NCBI RefSeq assembly: GCF_023953965.1
Contig: NZ_JAMLIX010000001.1
Span: forward strand, 682,001 to 746,000
Source: Bosea sp. (in: a-proteobacteria)
GTDB taxonomy: Bacteria > Pseudomonadota > Alphaproteobacteria > Rhizobiales > Beijerinckiaceae
Reading direction: 5' to 3'
DNA: 64,000 nucleotides
Shown: positions 37,223 through 46,293 of the stretch, in pieces
Numbering within the stretch: position 1 is the first letter of the stretch
How the letters are laid out: each line of letters starts with the position of its first letter
Notes under the pieces: model-generated
The model's input: only the letters and a program-made list of their open reading frames with translations
What the model was told of the DNA's origin: nothing
Databases searched by the model: none
Position numbers and translations under genes: made by a program

Positions 37223-37617
37223 GGCAAACCGTCCTTGGGCAGCGACAGCGACCGCAATCTCCGTTTTTTTATATCCTCCGCCAGTTCGAGGGCGTCCTTC
37301 AGGATTTCCACCTCCAGGGTCTTCTTGCCCAGGAGCCGCTGCAATTCGCGGATTTGCTCCTGCTGCTCCCGGAAGGCGGAGGCCGGGACCACTTCCTCCT
37401 CGGCCGCCGTCGCGGTCAGCGCCCCTTGCTCGGCAAGCCGCCGCCACGTGAAAAGCTGGTTCGGCGACACGCCGCACCGGCGTGCCACAAGGCTGACCGT
37501 GACACCCGCCTCGCGCGTCTGCGCGACGATCTCCAACTTCTCCGCAACCGACCACCGGCGACGCCGCTCAGGCCCGGTCAGGACCTCAACCTTCGGATAA
37601 GAACCAGTCATAGACAC
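37219..37617 (-). CDS. IS3-family transposase OrfA (HTH)
   Basis: 132 residues: helix-turn-helix VAEKLEIVAQTREAGVTVSLVARRCGVSPNQLFTWRRL and a coiled-coil FREQQEQIRELQRLLGKKTLEVEILKDALEL. Near its end, A7 followed by C (37264-37270, minus strand) allows a -1 frameshift into orfB: DIKK continues as KKTEIAVAVAAQG. Confidence 0.92.
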   Translation of the reverse strand: MSMTGSYPKVEVLTGPERRRRWSVAEKLEIVAQTREAGVTVSLVARRCGVSPNQLFTWRRLAEQGALTATAAEEEVVPASAFREQQEQIRELQRLLGKKTLEVEILKDALELAEDIKKRRLRSLSLPKDGLP

Positions 37618-37634
37618 GACATTACTCCCAACCC

Positions 37635-38627
37635 TTATTTTAAGGGTGAGACCTGTCCGGGGAATTCGGGGGCCGTTTCAAATGGGACGCCATTGGCCTT
37701 CACGAACGCAATTTCGCGGTCCATGTCTTGCGCAGTCAGCGGGCGGGTTTTCCAACCGGGCGCTTCTGCCTTGAACAGCAAGTCCAACGTTGCGGCGTCA
37801 AGGTCGGGATAGAGCTTTGCAAGTGCGTTCCGGACCGCTTCCGGACGCTCGTTAAGCGCCACCTGAAACTCCGCGAGACCGTCATTCAGCTTGGCGACCA
37901 AATCGCGGTTAGCCTCCGCGGTGTCGCGCATCATCTGCATCGTTCCCGAGCTCGATGGAGTGAGTTGGGCTGGCAAGTCACCGCGAGGGCCGCTGATCCA
38001 AAGCATGCCAGCTCCGCGCACGACGGGCCCGGCCCAAAACGGCGCACTCGCGATATATGCCTGAATAGCGCCGCTTTCCAAGGCGGCAGCCATGGTGGGC
38101 TGAGCCATGTAGGTAAATCGCACGTTCGCGCCGACGTCTTTCAGTGCTCCGCGATAACTGATCGTGTAAGCCGAGGTGGCGCTTGGCGAGGCGATCAAAA
38201 GGCCGTCGAGTGCCTTGAGCCGCTGAGCTACCGGAGCATCTGGCGCAATTCCAAGCTTTTCTATCGCGGCCTTAGAGACGACGAGCGACCCACCCATCCC
38301 TCCAAAGGTATTCGCAATGGCGACGACCTTTTGCCCGCGGCCTTGAGCGGCTACCTGCTCACCGGGTCCAGACATCACGATCTTCATAGATCCAGAGATC
38401 AGAGCGGTCGTGGCGGCGTTTGCGCTATCCATGCTCACGAAGCGGACGCTGAGCCCCTTTCGCTCAAAAATTCCAAGCTCATTTGCCAACCTCGGACCTG
38501 CGGTCCCCAGCGCGTTCGATGCCAATCCAATAACGATTTCTTGGAGTGCAGGCGCAGCGTTTTGTGCACTCGCAGTCAGCGGAATAGAGATCACCACGCA
38601 CGCGGTGAGCCACCTTAAGAAAGACAT
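37635..38627 (-). pseudogene. NMT1/TauA-type ABC substrate-binding protein (SBP2), 3' end replaced by IS
   Basis: Signal peptide FLRWLTACVVISIPLTASAQ, then EIVIGLASNALGTAGPRLANELGIFERKGLSV, LKALDGLLIASPSATSAYT, RFTYMAQPTMAAALESGAIQAYIASAPFWAGP. Native coding stops at 37681; the last ~15 residues (FETAPEFPGQVSPLK) are read from the IS end. Because only the extreme C-terminus is altered, the product may still fold and bind ligand. It lies downstream of dehydrogenase copy B on the same strand. Confidence 0.9.
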
Positions 38628-38713
38628 CTCTCTATCCTTAGCATTTACCGAGGCATGCCCCGCGAGTTCTCTCGCTCTCGGGGCACTTAAGTCAGGCCTG
38701 CCAAATTACCGGA

Positions 38714-39643
38714 TCAGGATTTCTCCATCACCGCCTTGATCTTCTCCATCGGCACTTCGATGTAAGGGATGCCCGCCCGCTCCTGTTGAAGCAGCATGAA
38801 GGATTGGGCATCGCGATCGCCCCAACCGCGATTCAGGGCCTCAGTGATCTCCTGCCCAACCAAATTGCAAAGACGCATCGGTACGTTGAACTCGCGGCCC
38901 ATCTGCAGAGCGAGCATGATGTCCTTGTGCACCAGCTTGAGCGCAAAGCTTGGCGGGTCAAATTTTCCCGGAAGGAACCTCGTTCCCAGTTTTTCGAATG
39001 TGCGCTGTCGGCCTATCGCACCCTGTCGGATAGCCTCCCACAGCGGGAGTGGATCCAGACCTGCTTTGACACCCATCGACAACACTTCCACTTGAACGGC
39101 GCTCATCGCCGCGCTTGCACAGTTGTGGACGAGCTTCGCGATTGTTCCGGCGCCGATAGGCCCAATGAGAAGTATCTGGTCTGCCATCGCATCAAGAATG
39201 GGCTTGAACTTCTCGAAGACCTCTTGATCCCCACCAACCCAGATGGCCATTCGCCCGCTGGCAGCGCCGGCAGGCCCGCCGCTTACAGGGGCGTCGAAGA
39301 CACTAACCCCCTTCTCGCTCAAGCTGGCGTGAAGGCGCCGCATAACGTCCACTGAGTTCGTGGACAGATCGAACCAGGCCGATCCGCTTCGAAGCCCTGC
39401 GGCGAGGCCATTCTCTGCCTGCACCACAGCCTCAACGTCCGCCGGAGTAGGGAGCGATGTAAAAACGACATCAGACTGCTCGGCAAGTGCCTTCGGGGTA
39501 TCAGCCCATTGAGCGCCGTTTTCGATGTGCTTCTCGGCTGCCTTTGGGAAGAGATCGTGAACGACAACCGGATGGCCAGTCTTAAGCAGATTGGCTGCCA
39601 TGCCGCGGCCCATCGTCCCTAGGCCGATGAATCCAATCTTCAT
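38714..39643 (-). CDS. NAD(P)-dependent 3-hydroxyisobutyrate dehydrogenase-family oxidoreductase (copy B)
   Basis: 309 residues: MKIGFIGLGTMGRGMAANL, VFTSLPTPADVEAVV, VFDAPVSGGPAGAASGRMAIWVGG, catalytic Lys in AKLVHNCAS. It is highly similar to copy A over the full length, including PLWEAIRQG and LPGKFDPPSFALKLV. Start at 39643, since upstream codons lack similarity. It is upstream of SBP2; SBP2 in turn originally preceded copy A, so the minus-strand order was B, SBP2, A. Confidence 0.9.
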   Translation of the reverse strand: MKIGFIGLGTMGRGMAANLLKTGHPVVVHDLFPKAAEKHIENGAQWADTPKALAEQSDVVFTSLPTPADVEAVVQAENGLAAGLRSGSAWFDLSTNSVDVMRRLHASLSEKGVSVFDAPVSGGPAGAASGRMAIWVGGDQEVFEKFKPILDAMADQILLIGPIGAGTIAKLVHNCASAAMSAVQVEVLSMGVKAGLDPLPLWEAIRQGAIGRQRTFEKLGTRFLPGKFDPPSFALKLVHKDIMLALQMGREFNVPMRLCNLVGQEITEALNRGWGDRDAQSFMLLQQERAGIPYIEVPMEKIKAVMEKS

Positions 39644-40011
39644 CTCCGCTCTCCTGCCTTTTTCGTGCTGCTGCACGGTCAACGAAATGTCGCTCGGGAG
39701 TTTGAAGTACGAAGCTGAGGCACAAACGCAGCCAGGCACGGGACAACACTGACCCGACGTACCAGCCTCGCCTACTCCCTGGTTCGACCTCCAACAGGCG
39801 CTGTCTTGCGGCGGCACCTGAATCTTGTTTGCTTCTTATAAATGGACGTACCATATTGCGCGGCGAGCTGCCAAGGCTCTTCAGCAGCGAGACCGATATT
39901 TACTGCCGCCGCGGCCCAAAATCACGACAGGCCGGCAAGGGCCACAATGCATCAAAGGTCCGATGTTAGAGCTGTTTGTCGCCAACAGGACCTTCGAAAG
40001 GAAAGCGCATC

Positions 40012-40338
40012 ATGGGAAGGCTTGAGGGTAAGGTCGCGTTTGTAACCGGCGCGGCAGGCGGCATTGGCCGGGCAATCTGCGAACGTTTTGTTCAGGAGGG
40101 TGGCCGTGTGGCAGCGAGCGATGTGAACTCGGCAGCCGTAAGTGAATGGGTTGCTGCTAACGCAAATGGGCATGCCATTTCCATTCACTGTGACGTGGGT
40201 GATCCAGATAGCGTGAAGAAGGCCGTTGGCGAGGCAACCAGAGCGTTCGGAAAGCTGAACGTGCTTTGTAATGTCGCCGGCGGCTCCGGGCGTAGCGACG
40301 GCACGATTGTGCAGGGCGGTGAGAAAACCATCCAGTGA
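40012..40338 (+). pseudogene. short-chain dehydrogenase/reductase, 3'-truncated by IS21-family element
   Basis: Begins normally (GGAAAG ribosome site; MGRLEGKVAFVTGAAGGIGRAICERF, the TGxxxGIG cofactor motif; CDVGDPDSV; LNVLCNVAGG). Native sequence ends at about 40307, and the last ten codons are IS sequence. The catalytic Ser and YxxxK are absent, so it cannot be active. Confidence 0.9.
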
Positions 40339-40416
40339 AGCGCCTGCGTTTGTGCGGGCGCGGGCGGCGTAAAAGTCGTCCACTGGATAGGCTGATCCCT
40401 TTCGGGGTCGGCGGGG

Positions 40417-41916
40417 ATGTTCGCTGTGGAGGTCTACGCGGCGGTTCGCGATTTCGTTTTCAATCAGAAGCAGAGCCGACGGGAAGCGGCTCGCGTGTTC
40501 GGGCTGAGCCGCGAAACGATCGCCAAGATGTGCCGGTTCTCGATCCCTCCGGGCTACACGCGCACGAAGCCGGTCGAGAAGCCGAAGCTCGGTCCGCTGC
40601 TGCCGGTGATTGAGGCGATCCTGGACGGAGACCGGGCGTCTCCGGTGAAGCAGCGCCATACGGCGAAGCGGATCTTCGAGCGGCTGCGGGACGAGCACGG
40701 CTTTGCCGGCGGCTACACGGTGGTGAAGGACCATGTGCGGCTCTGCCGGGCGCGGGGCCGCGAGACCTTCGTTCCGCTGGCCCATCCGCCCGGTCACGCC
40801 CAGGTGGATTTTGGCGAGGCGCTGGCGGTGATCGGCGGCGTGCGGCAGAAGATCCACTTCTTCTGCCTGGACCTGCCACAGTCGGATGCCTGCTTCGTGA
40901 AGGCGTATCCGCGCGAGACGACGGAAGCGTTCCTGGACGGTCACGTCTCGGCTTTTGGCTTCTTCGGCGGTGTGCCGCTGTCGATCCTCTATGACAACAC
41001 CCGCATTGCGGTGGCGAAGATCTGCGGCGATGGCCGGCGCGAGCGGACGCGGGCCTTCACGGAGCTGGTGAGCCACTATCTGTTCCGGGATCGGTTCGGG
41101 CGCCCGGGCAAGGGCAATGACAAGGGCAAGGTCGAGGGGCTGGTGAAGTATGCCCGCTCGAACTTCATGACGCCGATCCCTTTGGCGGCGAGCTTCGCCG
41201 AACTGAACGCGATGTTGGCCGAGCGCTGCCGCCGGCGACAGGACGAGCGGGCCGGCCGGCATGCCCAGACGATCGGAGAGCGGCTTGTTGCCGATCTCGG
41301 GGTCTTGCGCCCTTTGCCGGCAGTGCCGCTGGAGCCGTGCGAGAAGCGTGGTGCGCGGGTCTCGTCGACGGCGCTGGTCCGATATCGGTCGAACGACTAC
41401 TCGGTCCCGACGGCCTATGGCTTCCAGGACGTGGTGGTGAAGGGCTTCGTCGAGGAGGTCGTGATCCTGTGCCGGGGCGAGGAGATTGCCCGCCATCCCC
41501 GCAATTACGGGACGGGCGTGTTCGTCTCCGATCCGCTGCACTATCTGGCGCTAATCGAGGAGAAGCCGAACGCCCTCGACCAGGCCGCGGCCTTGCAGGG
41601 CTGGGACCTGCCCGAGGCCTTCCAGCACCTGCGCCATCTCCTGGAAGCGCGCATGGGCAATCGCGGCAAGCGCGAGTTCATCCAGGTGCTGCGGCTGCTG
41701 GAGGCCTTGCCGCGCGAGGTCGTGAGCTTCGCCGTCGGCGAGGCGATCCGGCTGGGCGCGATCGGCTTCGATGCGGTGAAGCTGATCGCGCTGGCGCGGC
41801 TGGAACGGCGCCCGGCCCGTCTGGATCTGGCGGCCTATCCGTATCTGCCGAGGACTACGGTGAAGACGACCTCGGCGGCCGATTACGCCGTGCTCCTGCC
41901 GGGAGCCGCGGCATGA
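40417..41916 (+). CDS. istA: IS21-family transposase IstA
   Basis: 499 residues. N-terminal HTH (SRREAARVFGLSRETIAKM); rve catalytic core with D in AQVDFGEA, D in ILYDNTRIA and E in GNDKGKVEGLVKYAR; C-terminal Mu-type beta domain (VRYRSNDYSVPTAYGFQDVVVKGF). Intact. Stop overlaps istB start. Confidence 0.95.
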   Translation: MFAVEVYAAVRDFVFNQKQSRREAARVFGLSRETIAKMCRFSIPPGYTRTKPVEKPKLGPLLPVIEAILDGDRASPVKQRHTAKRIFERLRDEHGFAGGYTVVKDHVRLCRARGRETFVPLAHPPGHAQVDFGEALAVIGGVRQKIHFFCLDLPQSDACFVKAYPRETTEAFLDGHVSAFGFFGGVPLSILYDNTRIAVAKICGDGRRERTRAFTELVSHYLFRDRFGRPGKGNDKGKVEGLVKYARSNFMTPIPLAASFAELNAMLAERCRRRQDERAGRHAQTIGERLVADLGVLRPLPAVPLEPCEKRGARVSSTALVRYRSNDYSVPTAYGFQDVVVKGFVEEVVILCRGEEIARHPRNYGTGVFVSDPLHYLALIEEKPNALDQAAALQGWDLPEAFQHLRHLLEARMGNRGKREFIQVLRLLEALPREVVSFAVGEAIRLGAIGFDAVKLIALARLERRPARLDLAAYPYLPRTTVKTTSAADYAVLLPGAAA

Positions 41917-42776
41917 CGGGCTCGGGGAAAGAGACGATGCCGGCGGGCACGACCGCTGGAACGCCGCAGGTCCTGCTGGCGCACCACCTCAAGCAACTGA
42001 AGCTGCCAACCGTCCTGCGCGAGTACGACAAGGTGGCACGGGAATGCTCCCGCGACGGCGTCGATCATCCCCGCTACCTGCTACGGTTGGTCGAGCTCGA
42101 ACTGATCGACCGGGAGCGGCGCACGGTCGAGCGGCGGATCCGGGCGGCGCGCTTCCCAGCGGTGAAGAGCTTCGACACCTTCGACTTCACGGCGATCCCG
42201 AGCCTGAACAAGATGCTCGTGCTGGAGCTGGCGCGCTGCGGCTACATCCTGCGCCGGGAGAACATCATCGCGCTCGGCAACAGCGGCACCGGCAAGACCC
42301 ATGTCGCCCTCGCGCTCGGGCTGGCCGCTTGCCAGAAGGGCTTCTCCGTCGCCTTCACGACGGCGGCTTCGCTGGTCAACCAGCTCCTCGAAGCCCGCGA
42401 CGAGAAGCGCCTGCTCAGGCTCCAGCGCGAGTTGCAGGCGGTCAAGCTGCTGATCGTCGACGAGCTCGGCTATGTGCCGCTGTCGCCGACCGGCGCCGAG
42501 CTCCTGTTCGAGATCTTCTCGCAACGCTACGAGCGCGGCTCAACCATCGTCACCTCGAACCTGCCCTTCGAGGACTGGACGTCCGTCCTGGGATCGGAGC
42601 GCCTCACCGGCGCGCTGCTCGATCGCCTGACCCACCACGTCAGCATCCTCGCCATGAACGGCGACAGCTACCGCCTCAAACAATCGGCCGGCCGCCGGCG
42701 CGCCTCCGCCGCGGCGGGGCAAAAACAGACCACCGCCAACGAAGCCGATCCAGAAACCGGCGAGATCATCCCCTGA
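41913..42776 (+). CDS. istB: IS21-family helper ATPase IstB
   Basis: 287-residue AAA+ protein: Walker A GNSGTGKTHVALALG, Walker B LLIVDELGYVPLS, sensor motif STIVTSNLPFEDW. It assists IstA in target selection. The ATG at 41913 overlaps the istA stop. Confidence 0.95.
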   Translation: MTGSGKETMPAGTTAGTPQVLLAHHLKQLKLPTVLREYDKVARECSRDGVDHPRYLLRLVELELIDRERRTVERRIRAARFPAVKSFDTFDFTAIPSLNKMLVLELARCGYILRRENIIALGNSGTGKTHVALALGLAACQKGFSVAFTTAASLVNQLLEARDEKRLLRLQRELQAVKLLIVDELGYVPLSPTGAELLFEIFSQRYERGSTIVTSNLPFEDWTSVLGSERLTGALLDRLTHHVSILAMNGDSYRLKQSAGRRRASAAAGQKQTTANEADPETGEIIP

Positions 42777-42792
42777 TCAATCCCGACAGCGC

Positions 42793-42830
42793 GATATGGC
42801 AGGGGCCCCGATCGGGGCCCCTGCCATATC
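42793..42830. terminator. perfect 38-bp palindrome at the istB end
   Basis: Two exact 19-base reverse-complement arms (each begins GATATGGCAGGGGCCCC) with no loop. It is located 16 bp after istB, inside the IS. Probably a transcription terminator; in duplex DNA it could also extrude a cruciform. Confidence 0.65.
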
Positions 42831-42838
42831 CGCCACCC

Positions 42839-43990
42839 TCAACGCCAGTGGCCTGCTTTTACTCCGCCACGCTGGCCTGGAATCCGACCGCCGTTGACAG
42901 CTCTCTGAAGCTCCTTCAGGCCGCCCACAAGGCGGTCGCCTAAGACACGAGCTCTCTCAGCGAGCTTCTCCTGTTCGAGAATGTCTAGCACTGCCATCCC
43001 AGCGGCGAGGCCGATGTGATTGTTCGATCCAAAGGTCGTGAAATGGTCCGCGTCTTCAAATGCGGTCCCCAGTGCTTCGGTTGCCATAAAACCACCTAAC
43101 GGCACTCCGCCGCCGACTGCTTTTGCAAAAGTCACCGCATCCGCTTGGATGTCAGAGTGCTGATGGGCGAACGTCCTGCCTGTCCGGCCGAAGCCTGTGA
43201 AAACCTCATCAAATATAAGGGTGATGCCATATTTGTCGCAGAGTTCGCGGACTCTCGGCCAATAGTCGACGGGGGGAACGATAACGCCCCCGACCGCGAG
43301 AATTGGCTCGGCGATCATGATCGCGAACTCCCCCGGCGCTCGCGTTTTCATTGCCTCCTCGATCTGGGAAACGCAGATCTTTGCGAATTCGCTTTCGTTG
43401 TCGCATCGGAACGGGTTCCGATAGAAGTACGGGGCTGGAACATGGATTACCGATGGAAATGTCAGATAGGGAGAGAAGCCTTTTTTTCGATTAGCAATGC
43501 CAGTCAGCGAAAGCGGCAGCGACAAACGGCCGTGGAAGCCATACTCAAGCGCGATTACCCCGAATCCTTGTTTCCCCCTCCTCCAAGCATCTTTTACAGC
43601 GAGCTTAATGGCTCCATCGTTGGATTCCGCACCGCTATTTGTGAAAAAAACCCTCCGATTATGGTCGCGTGTAAGACTCGATAGTCTGCAAGCCAGATCA
43701 AGAGAAAGCTTACTGTGAAAGGACCCCGGGCCTTGGAGAAGCTTTCCAGCCTGCTCCCGGATTGCGGAAACAACTTTAGGGTGACAGTGGCCTACTGAAA
43801 CGACCCCCGGCCCGGCCTCCAAATCAATGTATGAGCGACCATAGTCATCCTCAACGACCGCTCCCTCCCCTCTTGTGATAATCGGAAGCATCTTCGTATT
43901 GGGTATCAAAAACGATTGATCTTCCTGCAGTTCGGAGTTCCGTCGTTCGGCCATAGCAGGCGCACCGGCTATTTTATCGGTATTCGACAT
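42839..43990 (-). pseudogene. class III aminotransferase (PLP), 3'-truncated by IS21-family element
   Basis: Native sequence covers about 360 residues: GRSYIDLEAGPGVVSVGHCHPKVV, FFTNSGAESNDGAIKLA, EYGFHGRLSLPLSLTG, IFDEVFTGFGRTGRTFAHQH, and the PLP lysine in VTFAKAVGGGVPLGGF. It ends near GLKELQRAV (42900). The remaining codons come from the IS. The C-terminal small-domain segment of roughly 60 residues is lost. ATG 43990 lies 20 bp after the SBP3 stop, so the two were cotranscribed. GSA-aminomutase or omega-transaminase specificity cannot be separated. Confidence 0.85.
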
Positions 43991-44009
43991 TATTTCGTCC
44001 CTGACATAT

Positions 44010-45002
44010 CTAGCGCACAATGAGAGATTCCAAATTTATCTTCTCGACACCGTCGAGTTTCGCACCGGTTGATTTGAGAAACTCGATATCGTGCGCTATA
44101 TCATCGGGCATCAGTGCTTTGGCTTTCCAGGAAGCGCCTTCCGATGAATAGATCAGATCCAACGCCGGCGGGCTCAGATTGGGCCAGAACTTCAGAATCG
44201 CGGTCTTGACGTCGTCAGGCCTCTCGTCGATAGCGCGAACAAGATCGGCGTGAACGGCAGCAAGCTTCCTAGCGAGTTCTGGGTTCCCTACGGCGGTGTC
44301 ACGCCTCATCTGCAAGCTCGATGAGCTGCGTGGCATAAAGTTGGAGGGCAAATCGCTCTTGGGGCCGCTCAACCAAATTATGCCAACCCCCGACAGGACA
44401 GGCGGAACCCAATTTGGAGCGGACGCGACATAACCGTCGATGGCTCCAGACTGAAGGGCCGCAGCCATGGTCGTCTGATCGAGAAATGTGAATCGGACGT
44501 CCGCGCCAACGGCCCGCGCTGCACCGCGGAATGAGAAGGTGTAGTCCGAAGTAGCACTCGGCGACGCTATCATCAGACCATTTAGCGCTTTGAGCCGGTC
44601 AGGAACCGGAGCGCTGGAATCGATACCTATTCGGCCCGCGACCTGCTTTGACAGAACGAGCGTAGCACCGAACCCCGAAAACGTGTTGGCTATAATGACC
44701 AGTTCCTGCCCACGTAGGTGGGCGAACAATAGCTCACTAGTACCGCTAATCGCGGCGGGGGTTGAACGCGAAATTATCGCGGTGGAAGCGATGTTAGCGC
44801 TCTCCATCACGGTAAACTTGGGAACCAAACCCTGCTTCTGAAACAGTCCAAGAGGTTCGGCGATCCGAATAAGGGACCCGCCTAGGCTCGTCGAGGGAAG
44901 TGCTATGGGTACACTCGCCCCCTCCTGAGCCGATGTACGTTCGCCGATTCCTTGGACGGCCGCGATAGCACACAGTCCGGACAAGAAGTTTCTTCTCAGC
45001 AT
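44010..45002 (-). CDS. NMT1/TauA-type ABC substrate-binding protein (SBP3)
   Basis: 330 residues, the same length as SBP1 and the reconstructed SBP2. Tat-like start MLRRNFLSGLCAIAAVQG, then VPIALPSTSLGGSLIRIAEPLGLFQKQGL, LKALNGLMIASPSATSDYTFS, RFTFLDQTTMAAALQSGAIDGYVASAPNW. No transporter permease or ATPase adjoins. It is followed by the aminotransferase and preceded by a LysR gene on the same strand. Confidence 0.88.
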   Translation of the reverse strand: MLRRNFLSGLCAIAAVQGIGERTSAQEGASVPIALPSTSLGGSLIRIAEPLGLFQKQGLVPKFTVMESANIASTAIISRSTPAAISGTSELLFAHLRGQELVIIANTFSGFGATLVLSKQVAGRIGIDSSAPVPDRLKALNGLMIASPSATSDYTFSFRGAARAVGADVRFTFLDQTTMAAALQSGAIDGYVASAPNWVPPVLSGVGIIWLSGPKSDLPSNFMPRSSSSLQMRRDTAVGNPELARKLAAVHADLVRAIDERPDDVKTAILKFWPNLSPPALDLIYSSEGASWKAKALMPDDIAHDIEFLKSTGAKLDGVEKINLESLIVR

Positions 45003-45174
45003 GTTGAATCCCCTTTCGTATTGCTTGGTCAGCGCAGGCCAGGCGGCTCACTCGGACGTGGGGAATTCAGCAGGGGGCGCCATGCCTTGGGTACTGAGTT
45101 AAAAAATCTATCAGCTATGCTTTGGAAGTTATGGCAGCGATCGTCGCTCGAAATCGCACGAGGCGCCCTCGATG

Positions 45175-46104
45175 TCAGGAGTGACTGAAATTTCCACCCC
45201 AGCGCCCGCGATCGCGATAATCCGCGACGGTTTCTTTGATCAGACCGGCCACTCGGCTCAAAGCTAGGCGCTGCGCGGTTCCAGCTCCGACGAGGAGCGA
45301 GAGAGAATATTGGATTTCTGGATCGCAAATTTCGACGGCTTGCAGGAAGCCCTGTTCAACTTCATGCCATATGAACGAGCGGGGAAACACAGCATACCCA
45401 TTGCCAGCCATCGCAAGCTGCGCGGTGACTGCATATGAGTCGACTTCCATCTCACAGCGGATACTTTTGCCCGCAAGGCGGGCAGCCTGATCGATTTTAT
45501 GCCGCGTAAGCCCGAGTTCTGACGGAACAATCAATGGTAGCTCGACAACCTGGGAGAAGCTCACGCGCTTGCACGGGGAGGAAAGTCCCTCTTTCGATGC
45601 CAAAACCGCCCGCTCGACGAAGGTGAAATCAGGACGCATTTCAGGATAGTTCCCGGGCTCATACACGAGGCCGGCGTGAATGACTTTACGCTTCAGCCAG
45701 CCCACAATGTCATGACTATAGCCTTCAAACATGATGATCTTGACGAGAGGGTATCTCTGCTTCGCTTTGGTTAAGATATCGGCATAGAACTTAGCGCCGA
45801 GATTTGGCAATATTCCAAGCCTGACCTCACCTGATGGGGTGTCGATATTGTTCTGAATATCTGCGATAGACGAAGAGAGCTTCTCAATAAGCTCCGAAGC
45901 GTCGTTCTTCAAACGCTCTCCGGCATGAGTTAGAACAACCCCCCTTCCGTTTCGAACAAAAAGGTCGGTTCCCAGTCGGGTTTCCAATAATCGAATTTGG
46001 CGGGAAAGTCCCGGCTGAGCCATGTGTAAATAAACAGCGGCGGCGCTGATGCTGCCTAGCTCCGCGACGCGTATGAAATTCCTCAGTTCCCGCAGCTCGA
46101 TCAT
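45175..46104 (-). CDS. LysR-family transcriptional regulator
   Basis: 309 residues. N-terminal HTH MIELRELRNFIRVAELGSISAAAVYLHMAQPGLSRQIRLLETRLGTDLFVRNGRGVVLTHAG and a LysR substrate domain (VRLGILPNLGAKFYADILTKAKQRYP, LPLIVPSELGLTRHKID). Start at 46104; eleven extra upstream codons are not conserved in type. It lies 172 bp upstream of SBP3 and likely controls SBP3 and the aminotransferase. Confidence 0.92.
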   Translation of the reverse strand: MIELRELRNFIRVAELGSISAAAVYLHMAQPGLSRQIRLLETRLGTDLFVRNGRGVVLTHAGERLKNDASELIEKLSSSIADIQNNIDTPSGEVRLGILPNLGAKFYADILTKAKQRYPLVKIIMFEGYSHDIVGWLKRKVIHAGLVYEPGNYPEMRPDFTFVERAVLASKEGLSSPCKRVSFSQVVELPLIVPSELGLTRHKIDQAARLAGKSIRCEMEVDSYAVTAQLAMAGNGYAVFPRSFIWHEVEQGFLQAVEICDPEIQYSLSLLVGAGTAQRLALSRVAGLIKETVADYRDRGRWGGNFSHS

Positions 46105-46293
46105 ATCAGCTTCGGCGTGGGTCTTTCGCAATCTCATACTTTCAAGTTTTGCGTGCCTGGACAGCCGACGCGCTGTGGAGGACCCTTAAGGCAAAGCGAC
46201 CCTGAAGAGCCGGAAAATGGTCTTGCCATTTTCGCTTACTCTGGGCAGATAGTCCACCGTTATGGTCCGACCGCGCTAGATGAGAAAAAATTG

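Larger units (their letters stand above)
36353..37680 (-). mobile_element. IS3-family insertion sequence, 1328 bp, with 5-bp target duplication
   Basis: Ends are 5'-TG...CA-3' with imperfect inverted repeats (left 36353-36386, right 37646-37680; shared GCCCCC, CCCGGACA and TCTCAC blocks). The flanks repeat AATGG at 36348-36352 and 37681-37685. Contains overlapping orfA and orfB with an A7 slippery run. Inserted into the 3' end of the SBP2 gene. Confidence 0.93.
40308..42899 (+). mobile_element. IS21-family insertion sequence, about 2.6 kb, no target duplication
   Basis: Ends TGT...ACA with related terminal repeats (TGTGCAGGGCGGTGAG at left; TGTCAACGGCGGTCGG inward from the right end). Contains istA and istB. 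The flanks show no direct repeat, and both neighbouring genes are truncated at its edges, pointing to a deletion next to the element. Confidence 0.85.

Noticed and set aside
39952..41541. Long minus-strand frame across the truncated SDR and istA
   Set aside because: It runs through an insertion-sequence boundary and lies opposite genes with catalytic motifs; no domain is seen.
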